A DNA stretch of 11,053 bases from UMGS1279 sp045536815 (GCA_045536815.1 JAZSOH010000010.1:1-11053), one strand, 5' to 3'. Positions 1 to 5,804 are shown, counted from the stretch's first letter. Notes: generated by a model from the letters alone, not told the origin. Translations and numbers: made by a program.

Positions 1-216
1 TGGTCGATAGTGTAGCCGTCTTTATATATTAAATTACTTATCAGTTCAAACTTATACCCCTCAGCTATTAGTTTATCTATAATAATCGGCAGTGCCTTTG
101 GAGTGTTTTTCGCGGCATTATGAAAAAGTACTATACTCCCCCTCTTTTACATTTTCAGTAACACCCTTAACTATCATATCAACCGTATAATCTTCTTTCC
201 AGTCTCTAGAGTCATC
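1..216 (-). pseudogene. Truncated, frameshifted copy of the 3' part of the pdaB-like deacetylase gene
   Basis: This stretch matches 1326-1540 almost base for base (position 1 corresponds to 1326). It corresponds to about residues 175-243 of the intact protein encoded at 1289-2056. Over roughly 208 bp I count three substitutions (positions 6, 87 and 135) and one extra C in a C-run near 138-142 (five C instead of four). All three substitutions fall in third codon positions and are silent. The extra C shifts the frame at the Glu-Gly-Ser before the final catalytic Leu-x-His motif. Identity fades between 208 and 216, and there is no 5' part of the gene to the right. The copy runs off the left window edge, so its full extent is unknown. 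It has no start and cannot give a working deacetylase. Confidence 0.85.
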
Positions 217-248
217 ATTAGTTACAAAAGTAATGTTTTAATTGATAC

Positions 249-277
249 TTGTAAAAATTGTATTATTATGATATACT
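249..277 (+). promoter_or_regulatory. Sigma-A-type promoter of the leader and two-TM protein gene
   Basis: A -35 box TTGTAA (249-254) and a -10 box TATACT (272-277) are separated by exactly 17 bp. The expected transcription start is near 284, which is the first base of the left arm of the long inverted repeat in the leader. That coincidence supports both calls. The evidence is by eye only, in AT-rich DNA where chance matches are common. Confidence 0.6.
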
Positions 278-283
278 ATAAGC

Positions 284-448
284 ACCACACAAAATTCAAT
301 ATGACATTTTGCAGAAGTTGTATTTTTATTTCGGTAAAAATGCGGACTTCTATTTTCGCATCTTCTGTGAAGTGTCGGAATTTTGTGTGGTAGCAAAACG
401 AAGTTCCGCATTTTTCGTGTGTGTAACTTCGGTTGCACACACTTTTTT
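284..448 (+). promoter_or_regulatory. Highly structured leader RNA ending in an attenuator-like terminator (candidate cis-regulatory or small RNA)
   Basis: Three nested helices are visible. The outer one pairs 284-297 with 378-391 (14 bp, perfect). The middle one pairs 303-317 with 362-376 (15 bp, three of them G-U). The inner hairpin pairs 320-328 with 335-343. In addition, 336-350 can pair with 400-415 (15 bp, one bulged U at 404). That pairing would form a pseudoknot with the outer helices and compete with the inner hairpin. Positions 399-405 (CGAAGUU) are also complementary to 425-431 (AACUUCG), which lies in the 5' arm and loop of the terminator, so an antiterminator fold is possible. 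The element starts at the predicted transcription start, ends at the terminator U-run, and sits just upstream of the RBS of the gene at 468. I do not recognise it as a known riboswitch, T-box or ribosomal-protein leader. Confidence 0.6.
417..448 (+). terminator. Intrinsic terminator (attenuator) with cUUCGg tetraloop
   Basis: An 11-position stem (417-427 with 432-442, one T/C mismatch) closes the extra-stable UUCG tetraloop (428-431) with a C-G pair. A run of six T follows (443-448). It lies in the leader only a few bases before the GGAGG ribosome binding site at 456-460, so it must be read through for the downstream gene to be made from the promoter at 249-277. Confidence 0.85.
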
Positions 449-467
449 GTTTTATGGAGGAATAAAT

Positions 468-1241
468 ATGCAAAAAGGGAAATTGTTATTTAAGTTAGTT
501 ACTGCTGAGGACAAAGGACAAAACAAGCCTTTCAATTCTTTTATAGGTGTATTTTTTGTTCTTTTGTGTGTTGTGTTTTTTTGTTTTGGCTCAAAATATC
601 TTTTTGATTCAACATATGATGTGTATAACGAAGATGAAAACACTCTGTTTTATATTCTTTATTTTGGAATGCTATTCTTCGTATCATTTTTAATTGTATG
701 GGTTTTTAATGCAAAGAAAAAAGGGGAAAAATCCCAGTTGTACATATACGAAAACTGTGTTGAAGGAACTGCGGTAACTCAATCATCAGGATTAAGCAGT
801 TCTTTGGAAAATTTTTGTCTATCTTATAATGATATTTCTAATATTTCATCAATGGAAAGATTTGTAATAATCTATACACAATGGCAAACATATAAGGTTT
901 TAGCATTTAATAAACATAATGAAATTATACGAATTATTAATATGCAAAAAGAACAAATTACGAGGTATGGTCTTAAAATAGAAGATGAAAAAGAAGAAAA
1001 TCTTGTTGAAAAAGAAACTATTAAACCTATTGAATACGATTTGCCAATTTATTCATATAACGGTTTTAAGCCTTGCGACAAGGAAACACATAAAAAGTAT
1101 AAAGAACGTATTGGAAACGCTATTGGCGCAAAAACAAAAGATGGACATTGGGAAGTAGATTCCGTTCTAAACGAAAGGGTTTTCGTATGCAATCATTGCC
1201 ACAATATAATCGCCTATGAAACGGATTTCAATACTGATTAA
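468..1241 (+). CDS. Unrecognised two-TM membrane protein with a cytoplasmic C-terminal CxxC tail, 257 aa
   Basis: I do not recognise the family. I chose the ATG at 468 because a GGAGG site lies 7 bases upstream; the open frame extends upstream to 309, but only through the structured leader. Two hydrophobic segments are clear at about residues 23-46 and 60-81, separated by an acidic loop. Residues 90-160 alternate short beta-like strands (LYIYENCVEG, then an LSYNDI segment, then VIIYT and YKVLAF), which resembles a bacterial PH/GRAM-like domain. A lysine- and glutamate-rich linker follows at about 161-187. The tail has C203, H208, C241 and C244 (CNHCH), a possible zinc site. The gene has its own promoter, leader and terminator and sits between two copies of pdaB 3' sequence, so it looks acquired. 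PH-like and zinc-binding readings are inference. Confidence 0.8.
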   Translation: MQKGKLLFKLVTAEDKGQNKPFNSFIGVFFVLLCVVFFCFGSKYLFDSTYDVYNEDENTLFYILYFGMLFFVSFLIVWVFNAKKKGEKSQLYIYENCVEGTAVTQSSGLSSSLENFCLSYNDISNISSMERFVIIYTQWQTYKVLAFNKHNEIIRIINMQKEQITRYGLKIEDEKEENLVEKETIKPIEYDLPIYSYNGFKPCDKETHKKYKERIGNAIGAKTKDGHWEVDSVLNERVFVCNHCHNIIAYETDFNTD

Positions 1242-1277
1242 AAATATATACGACAATCGACTGTTGAGCAAAAAATT

Positions 1278-1301
1278 AGACGGTGCTACTAGGCACCGTC
1301 T
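1278..1301. terminator. Bidirectional terminator between converging genes
   Basis: A perfect 9-bp stem AGACGGTGC / GCACCGTCT (1278-1286 with 1293-1301) has a 6-nt loop. Reading right, it is followed by TTTGTTTT. Reading left, it is followed by AATTTTTT (A-run at 1270-1275 on the plus strand). It can serve both the gene ending at 1241 and the pdaB-like gene, whose TAG stop (1289-1291) lies in the loop. Confidence 0.85.
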
Positions 1302-2056
1302 TTTGTTTTACACTGCTTCCCCGTATGGTCAATAGTGTAGCCGTCTTTATATATTAAATTACTTATCAGTTCAAACTTATACCCCTCAGCTATTAGTTTA
1401 TCTATAATAATTGGCAGTGCCTTTGGAGTGTTTTTCGCGGCATTATGAAAAAGTACTATGCTCCCCTCTTTTACATTTTCAGTAACACCCTTAACTATCA
1501 TATCAACCGTATAATCTTCTTTCCAGTCTCTACTGTCAACGTCCCACTGAATTGTATACATATTAAGCCCCGTAACAGTGTTAAGCATAGCATTATCATA
1601 ATCACCATAGGGTGCTCTGAAAAGTGTTGGTCTAACCCCCGTAACATTTTCGATTTTATCGTTACAGCTTTCAAGCTCTTTTGTCATACCCTCTACGCTT
1701 AGCTGTGGCATATGCGGATGAGAATTTGAGTGATTTTCAATACTATGCCCCGCATCAAAAAGCTGTTTTACCGATTCAGGATATTTATCCACCCAAGAGC
1801 CAACAACAAAGAATGTAGCCTTTATATTATATTTTCCTAGAATTTCAATTAGCTCACCTGTATCTTCATTACCCCAAGCTGCATCAAAGCTTAGCGCCAC
1901 AACCTTTTCATCTTTTTCAACCGAATAAATTGGAACAAGTCTTTTGCTTCCCGCAATAGCGCCATAAGAAAATGTGCCAAAGCCTATAATAGTTATTCCA
2001 AGTATTAAGGTGAGCGCTATAGTTAAATGTCGTTTTGTAATAATAAAGAACTTCAA
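1289..2056 (-). CDS. pdaB: PdaB-like polysaccharide deacetylase (sporulation), 255 aa
   Basis: This is a NodB-type carbohydrate esterase (family CE4), expected to remove acetyl groups from a spore-wall polysaccharide. A short basic N-terminus and one hydrophobic segment (about 11-31) suggest a membrane-anchored or secreted protein. The CE4 motifs are in order: SFDAAWGNE (56-64, with Ala where classical enzymes have a second Asp, as in PdaB), the metal-binding HSNSH (109-113), RAPYGD (147-152), WDVDSRDW (171-178) and LFH (202-204). Length and the IYKDGYTIDHTG ending fit PdaB; the last residues (CKTKDGA) are encoded by the terminator stem. The start is TTG at 2056, preceded by AGGGGTGA at good spacing. 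It lies downstream of murC on the same strand, with a terminator-like hairpin between them. PdaB is the closest named family; orthology would need a tree. Confidence 0.87.
   Translation of the reverse strand: MKFFIITKRHLTIALTLILGITIIGFGTFSYGAIAGSKRLVPIYSVEKDEKVVALSFDAAWGNEDTGELIEILGKYNIKATFFVVGSWVDKYPESVKQLFDAGHSIENHSNSHPHMPQLSVEGMTKELESCNDKIENVTGVRPTLFRAPYGDYDNAMLNTVTGLNMYTIQWDVDSRDWKEDYTVDMIVKGVTENVKEGSIVLFHNAAKNTPKALPIIIDKLIAEGYKFELISNLIYKDGYTIDHTGKQCKTKDGA
1326..1540 (-). repeat. Intact-gene copy of the direct repeat shared with 1-216
   Basis: This segment of the pdaB-like gene is repeated at 1-216 in the same orientation, with three silent substitutions and a one-base indel over about 208 bp. 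The two copies bracket the leader and two-TM gene. Confidence 0.88.
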
Positions 2057-2109
2057 AAAAAATCACCCCTTAAGGTAAAAGTTTATACTTAAACTTATGA
2101 CCTTAGGGG
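2055..2109 (-). terminator. Terminator-like hairpin between murC and pdaB, overlapping the pdaB RBS and start
   Basis: Read on the minus strand, CCCCTAAGGT (2100-2109) pairs with ACCTTAAGGGG (2066-2076, one bulged A). Inside it, AAGTTTA-type arms pair again (2090-2096 with 2079-2085), leaving a 4-nt loop. After the hairpin come TGA and eight T (2055-2062 on the plus strand are A). The last two T are the first two bases of the pdaB TTG start, and the 3' arm contains its Shine-Dalgarno AGGGG. It can therefore stop murC read-through and also hide the pdaB ribosome binding site. Confidence 0.65.
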
Positions 2110-2120
2110 GTTAATTATAC
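2092..2120 (-). promoter_or_regulatory. Candidate sigma-E-like promoter of pdaB
   Basis: On the minus strand, GTATAAT (2114-2120) and CATAAGTT (2092-2099) are 14 bp apart. They partly match the Bacillus sigma-E pattern KMATATT-N14-CATACAMT (about 5 of 7 and 5 of 8 positions). A start near 2085 would begin inside the hairpin and lose its 5' arm. The match is imperfect. Confidence 0.35.
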
Positions 2121-2133
2121 TACTTAAAAATGC

Positions 2134-3507
2134 TTATTTTTTACTGTCGCGATACATATATGCGGCTTTATAAATATCGCCGCCACCCATTGTAATAACA
2201 ATATCGCCGCTTGAAGCTTCATAATTTATAGCATCAACAACTGCGGCAAAATCATCAACAACAGTAGCACATTTTAAACCTGCAGCTAAATCTTCAGAAG
2301 AAATGCCATAGGTGTTAATTTCTCTTGAACCCATAATTGGGGTTAAAATCACCTTATCGGCAACGCTTAAAGCATCAATAAATTCATCTTTTAGCAGTGC
2401 AGTACGCGAAAAAGTAAAGGGTTGGAAGACCGCAATAACGTTTTTATGCCCTAAATTTTTAGCAGCAGTAAGGGTTGCTTTTATTTCGGTTGGGTGATGA
2501 GCATAATCATCAACCAATGTAATACCGTCAAATTCCCCTAGCCTTTCAAACCTTCTACCTGCGCCCGAAAAGCTTTCGATTGCCGTTTTAATACCATCAA
2601 AGCTAACACCAAGTCCATCTGCAACGGCAGTAGCCGCGAGAGCATTATAAACATTATGTGCGCCGGGTACTGAAAGTTCCAGCCTGCCTAAAACCTCTCC
2701 CCTTTTTACAACGTCAAAGCAAAAACCAAGTGAAGATTTAGTGATATTTTCTGCATAAAAATCATTAGTTTTTTCTTTACCAAAGGAAACCTTTTCGCCA
2801 CCGAAATTTGAAACCGCCTTTTTGCAAAGCTCGTCATCGCCATTAAGATACACCTTACCTGCCATATTCACAAACTTTGTAAACGAAGCAACAAGGTTAT
2901 CCATAGTTTTAAAATAATCAAGATGGTCGTTATCAATATTAAGTAGCACTGCTGTATCAGGCGAAAGATGTAAAAATGTATCAACAAATTCGCAAGATTC
3001 ACAAACCATAAGTTCGCTATCCCCCGCACAACCATTAGCATTTATAAGCGGTAGCCTTCCGCCAATTACTGCCGTAGGGTCTAAATTATTCATAAGCAGT
3101 ACCTGAGTTATCATTGAAGAAACGGTTGTTTTACCATGTGTTCCGCATACACCAATAACATTATCAAACCTTCTGGTCAGTGCGCCTAGAAGGTCGCTTC
3201 GTTCCATTAAGGGAATGCCAAGGCGTTTAGCCTCTAGCAGTTCGGGATTATCTTTAAAAATAGCGGCAGAATAAACAAGAAGCTCAGCACCCGAAACATT
3301 CTCTGCGCTATGTCCCATATAAACCTTTATACCAAGCGCTTTAACACGTTTTAACGGGTCGCTTTCATTGTTGTCGGAACCGCTTAAAATATAACCCTTA
3401 CTATGAAGAATTTCGGCAAGCGGGCACATACCCGAGCCGCCAATGCCAACAAAATGTATACGTTTAACCTTTTCTAAAATCTCGTCGCCTTTTCTTTGAA
3501 CCTTCAT
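2134..3507 (-). CDS. murC: UDP-N-acetylmuramate--L-alanine ligase, 457 aa
   Basis: MurC adds L-alanine to UDP-N-acetylmuramate with ATP, the first step of peptide-stem assembly in cytoplasmic peptidoglycan synthesis. The N-terminal UDP-substrate domain begins with the glycine-rich VGIGGSGM (20-27). The central Mur-ligase ATP-binding loop is GTHGKTT (122-128). NIDNDHLDYF (190-199), the HN pair near 284-285 and GAGRRFE (315-321) follow. DDYAHHPTEI (333-342) at the start of the C-terminal domain is the MurC signature that separates it from MurD, MurE and MurF. Length is normal for the family. The ATG at 3507 has AGAGG upstream; a second possible start further in would lose nothing of the conserved fold, so the first dozen residues are less certain. 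It stands apart from other division and cell-wall genes here. Confidence 0.96.
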   Translation of the reverse strand: MKVQRKGDEILEKVKRIHFVGIGGSGMCPLAEILHSKGYILSGSDNNESDPLKRVKALGIKVYMGHSAENVSGAELLVYSAAIFKDNPELLEAKRLGIPLMERSDLLGALTRRFDNVIGVCGTHGKTTVSSMITQVLLMNNLDPTAVIGGRLPLINANGCAGDSELMVCESCEFVDTFLHLSPDTAVLLNIDNDHLDYFKTMDNLVASFTKFVNMAGKVYLNGDDELCKKAVSNFGGEKVSFGKEKTNDFYAENITKSSLGFCFDVVKRGEVLGRLELSVPGAHNVYNALAATAVADGLGVSFDGIKTAIESFSGAGRRFERLGEFDGITLVDDYAHHPTEIKATLTAAKNLGHKNVIAVFQPFTFSRTALLKDEFIDALSVADKVILTPIMGSREINTYGISSEDLAAGLKCATVVDDFAAVVDAINYEASSGDIVITMGGGDIYKAAYMYRDSKK

Positions 3508-3538
3508 ATAAAAACCTCTTTACTATGACGTTTATATT

Positions 3539-3544
3539 ATTATA
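3539..3544 (-). promoter_or_regulatory. Possible -10 box for murC
   Basis: A TATAAT hexamer on the minus strand lies about 32 bases before the murC start, but no convincing -35 box is visible at 16-18 bp. The region is very AT-rich, so this is a weak call. Confidence 0.25.
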
Positions 3545-3583
3545 TAACATATTTATCCAAAAATAAACCCCAATTTTTTCTAT

Positions 3584-3612
3584 CACCAAAATATATTAAA
3601 ATTCATAAAATG
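3584..3612 (+). promoter_or_regulatory. Candidate sigma-K-type promoter of dpaAB
   Basis: CACC (3584-3587), a 16-bp spacer and CATAAAATG (3604-3612) closely follow the sigma-K pattern known from Bacillus (mACm, 16-17 bp, CATAnnnTA), with one mismatch at the last base. Dipicolinate synthase genes are transcribed by sigma-K in the mother cell in B. subtilis. Transcription would start near 3619, downstream of the ATG at 3610 and about 30 bases before the TTG at 3649. Confidence 0.5.
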
Positions 3613-3648
3613 TCTTATAAAGAAACGCGCATACAAAGGGTGAAGAAA

Positions 3649-4494
3649 TTGGATATAACTTTTTTAATTATAGGCGGTGACGAGCGCCTGGAAATACTAT
3701 ATAAATCACTTATCTATAAAAACACAAGCGTAGAACATATTTTTTATGATACAACCGCAAAAAAAGAAACCGAGCTTGAAAAAATTAAAAAAGCCGATGT
3801 TTTGGTTTTTCCTGTTCCTATTTCAAGTGATAAAAAAAGTCTATTTGCACCAAAAATTGATTATAGTGTAGATTTGAAGGAAATTGTTAATCTAACTTAT
3901 GAAAATCAGTTGATTTTTGGTGGTGGAGAAGCCGAAGAGCTTTTTAAAGAAAGAAAATACCATAATCTACTTTCTGATGAATCAATGACACTTAAAAACG
4001 CTATGGCAACCGCGGAAGCGGCACTTTCTATTATTATTAAAAACACAAGAAAAAGTGTTTTTGGCAGTAAAATTTTAATTCTAGGTTACGGTAGAATTGC
4101 GAAAATTTTAGCAAATTATTTAAAAGCCTTAAATGGCGAAGTTATTGTGGCCGCAAGGAAAAAAAGTGTTAGAACTTTAGCGGAAATAAATGGTTTTACT
4201 GTAACTGATTTCGGTGAAAATCTTGCAAAACATCTTACTGCAGATGTGATTATAAATACCGTTCCTAAAAAAATAATTTTAGGTAATGAACTTACCAAAA
4301 TCAGTAGTGAATCTCTACTTTTAGATTTGGCATCTAAGCCGGGTGGCGTAGATATTATAGCTGCAAAATCGCTTGGAATAAATTATATTCACGCATTATC
4401 TCTACCGGGAATTTATTCACCTGTTTCTTCCGCAAAATATATTGAAGATTCTATTTTTGAAACCTTAAATTTTTTGAAAGGAGAAAACTTATGA
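3649..4494 (+). CDS. dpaA: Dipicolinate synthase subunit A, 281 aa
   Basis: With DpaB this oxidises a dihydrodipicolinate-pathway intermediate to dipicolinic acid (pyridine-2,6-dicarboxylate), the calcium chelator of the spore core. It is made in the mother cell. The N-terminus shows FLIIGGDERL, matching the VIGGDxR opening of SpoVFA. The nucleotide-binding Rossmann motif is ILGYGRIAK (about 144-152), followed by the AARK strand end that contacts the nucleotide. Later come IINTVP, DLASKPGG (about 226-233) and LPGIYSP (about 252-258), all typical of the family. I chose the TTG at 3649 because AAAGGGTGA sits just before it and the protein then begins as in its relatives; an in-frame ATG at 3610 has no ribosome binding site and lies in the candidate -10 box. 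It overlaps dpaB by 4 nt. Confidence 0.93.
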   Translation: MDITFLIIGGDERLEILYKSLIYKNTSVEHIFYDTTAKKETELEKIKKADVLVFPVPISSDKKSLFAPKIDYSVDLKEIVNLTYENQLIFGGGEAEELFKERKYHNLLSDESMTLKNAMATAEAALSIIIKNTRKSVFGSKILILGYGRIAKILANYLKALNGEVIVAARKKSVRTLAEINGFTVTDFGENLAKHLTADVIINTVPKKIILGNELTKISSESLLLDLASKPGGVDIIAAKSLGINYIHALSLPGIYSPVSSAKYIEDSIFETLNFLKGENL

Positions 4495-5063
4495 AAAACA
4501 TAAAAATTGGCTACGCAATGTGTGGCTCGTTTTGTACAATAGACAAGTCGATAATAGAACTTGAAAAGCTTTCTAAAACAGGTGCAGATATTTATCCTAT
4601 AATGTCCCCCATAGTTTACAGTACCGATACTCGCTTTACAAAAGCAAAAGAGCTTATAGAAACTGTTGAAGGGCTTACAGGTAAAAAAATAATTCATACA
4701 ATAAATGAAGCCGAGCCCATTGGACCAAAAGGTCTTTTAGATTTGCTTATAATTTCACCTTGTACGGGAAACACCCTAAGTAAAATGGCGCTTGGAATTA
4801 CCGATACCGCAGTTACAATGGCGGCAAAAGGCCATCTTAGAAACGAAAAACCTGTACTACTAGGTATTGCAACAAACGACGCATTAAGCGGCAGCGCAAA
4901 AAACATTGGAAAGCTTTTATCTACAAAAAATATATTCTTTATTCCTTTTGGTCAAGACGATGCAATAAATAAGCCAACATCAATGATTTGTGATTTTGAA
5001 AAGCTTTTAATAGCCGCAAAACTAGCTCTTAAAAAAGAGCAAATTCAACCAATTTTAATATAA
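4491..5063 (+). CDS. dpaB: Dipicolinate synthase subunit B, 190 aa
   Basis: This is the flavoprotein-like partner of DpaA (SpoVFB family). It shares the fold of the phosphopantothenoylcysteine decarboxylase-type flavoproteins. The N-terminus IKIGYAMCGSFCT (4-16) is the first nucleotide-binding strand and loop. IISPCTGNTLSKMALGITDT (87-106) is the hallmark family segment, followed by AVTMAAKGHLR and the NDALSG turn (129-134). Length is close to the B. subtilis protein. Its ATG overlaps the dpaA stop in an ATGA and is preceded by AAAGGAG inside dpaA, so the two are translationally coupled. In B. subtilis the pair is followed by asd, dapG and dapA; here they are followed by a terminator, so the lysine-pathway genes must be elsewhere. 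Confidence 0.94.
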   Translation: MKNIKIGYAMCGSFCTIDKSIIELEKLSKTGADIYPIMSPIVYSTDTRFTKAKELIETVEGLTGKKIIHTINEAEPIGPKGLLDLLIISPCTGNTLSKMALGITDTAVTMAAKGHLRNEKPVLLGIATNDALSGSAKNIGKLLSTKNIFFIPFGQDDAINKPTSMICDFEKLLIAAKLALKKEQIQPILI

Positions 5064-5078
5064 CTTTGAAAAATTAAA

Positions 5079-5105
5079 GCCTTATAATCATAACGATTAT
5101 AAGGC
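5079..5105. terminator. Bidirectional terminator between dpaB and ppa
   Basis: A perfect 11-bp stem GCCTTATAATC / GATTATAAGGC (5079-5089 with 5095-5105) has the 5-nt loop ATAAC. On the minus strand it is followed by TTTAATTTTT, a fair U-tract for ppa. On the plus strand the tail is weaker (ATTTAAGGTTATTTT). Confidence 0.75.
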
Positions 5106-5113
5106 ATTTAAGG

Positions 5114-5644
5114 TTATTTTGAAAATTTTTCGTTATATGCGTTAATGCAGTCCTTAATAATATTAACTGCGCTATCGTAACCAAGCACCTCTGTAACAGC
5201 GGTTTTTATGTTTTCAAGGGTTTTATAGTTCTCAAAAAAGTGAGATATTTCCTCAAAAGTATGTGCGGGAAGCTCGCTAATATCTTTATAAACATTCATT
5301 GAAGGGTCTCTAACCGGAATAGCGATAATTTTTTCATCAGAATCATTATTGTCAACCATCTTGATAACACCAATAGGATAGCATTTAACAAGAGTCAGTG
5401 GAGCAATATTCTCGTGGCAAAGAACAAGCACATCAAGTGGGTCGCCGTCATCACCGTATGTTCTTGGTATAAAACCGTAATTAGCCGGATAATGAGTTGA
5501 GGTGTAAAGTACCCTATCAAGAATAAGCATACCTGTTTCCTTATCAAGCTCATACTTATTCTTTCCGCCATTAGAAATTTCAATACAAGCAACAAATTCT
5601 TCGGGTTTAATCCTCTCAGGATTTATGTCGTGCCAAATGTTCAT
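5114..5644 (-). CDS. ppa: Inorganic pyrophosphatase, family I, 176 aa
   Basis: This soluble cytoplasmic enzyme splits pyrophosphate into two phosphates, pulling polymer synthesis forward. The active-site residues of the family I enzyme are present: E22, the KYE at 30-32, YPANYGFIPRT (52-62), the signature DGDPLD (66-71) with its metal-binding aspartates, D98 and D103 with K105, and the Y140-K141 pair near the C-terminus. Length matches bacterial family I enzymes. I chose the ATG at 5644 because AAAGGGGGAT lies just upstream and MNIWHDI is a normal start. The frame continues upstream to 5692, but that part is encoded by the tRNA terminator. Only a few bases separate that terminator from the ribosome binding site. 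Confidence 0.95.
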   Translation of the reverse strand: MNIWHDINPERIKPEEFVACIEISNGGKNKYELDKETGMLILDRVLYTSTHYPANYGFIPRTYGDDGDPLDVLVLCHENIAPLTLVKCYPIGVIKMVDNNDSDEKIIAIPVRDPSMNVYKDISELPAHTFEEISHFFENYKTLENIKTAVTEVLGYDSAVNIIKDCINAYNEKFSK

Positions 5645-5666
5645 ATATGTATCCCCCTTTATGAAT

Positions 5667-5700
5667 AAAAAAACAGACTTGTAATTTAACAAGTCTGTTT
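5667..5700 (-). terminator. Intrinsic terminator after tRNA-Lys
   Basis: On the minus strand a perfect 12-bp stem AAACAGACTTGT / ACAAGTCTGTTT (5689-5700 with 5671-5682) with a 6-nt loop is followed by four further T (5667-5670), giving seven T in a row with the end of the stem. It lies two bases after the encoded CCA of the tRNA and directly ahead of ppa. Confidence 0.88.
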
Positions 5701-5702
5701 AG

Positions 5703-5778
5703 TGGTGAGCCATCGGAGATTCGAACTCCGGACACCTTGATTAAAAGTCAAGTGCTCTGCCAACTGAGCTAATGGCTC
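5703..5778 (-). tRNA. tRNA-Lys (anticodon TTT), with encoded CCA
   Basis: On the minus strand the 76 nt fold as a full cloverleaf. The acceptor is GAGCCAT pairing with ATGGCTC, and the D arm is GCTC/GAGC around AGTTGGCA. The anticodon stem CTTGA/TCAAG holds loop CTTTTAA with anticodon TTT. A 5-nt variable loop and the T arm CGGAG-TTCGAAT-CTCCG follow, then discriminator A and genomic CCA (5703-5705). It reads AAA and AAG lysine codons. Confidence 0.97.
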
Positions 5779-5804
5779 ATAGCCTTAAAACCGGCGACTT
5801 GTAT

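Noticed and set aside
309..467. Upstream extension of the two-TM protein's open frame
   Set aside because: It runs through the structured leader and terminator, has no ribosome binding site, and the ATG at 468 has GGAGG at the right distance.
452..643. Minus-strand open frame opposite the start of the two-TM gene
   Set aside because: Antisense to a better-supported gene, with no RBS and no recognisable domain.
284..1241. Type III toxin-antitoxin or retron-like reading of the promoter-RNA-terminator-gene layout
   Set aside because: The RNA shows no tandem repeats, the protein has membrane segments rather than a ToxN-type nuclease, and there is no reverse transcriptase in the window. Only the layout is similar.
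1253..1264. Near-palindrome ACAATCGACTGT near the right edge of the cassette, as a possible recombination site
   Set aside because: It is short, imperfect, and not repeated at the left junction near 216.
3610..3648. ATG start for dpaA
   Set aside because: No Shine-Dalgarno upstream, it overlaps the candidate -10 box, and the extra 13 residues do not resemble the start of SpoVFA.
5645..5692. N-terminal extension of pyrophosphatase
   Set aside because: It is encoded by the tRNA-Lys terminator stem; the ATG at 5644 has a strong RBS and gives the usual family length.
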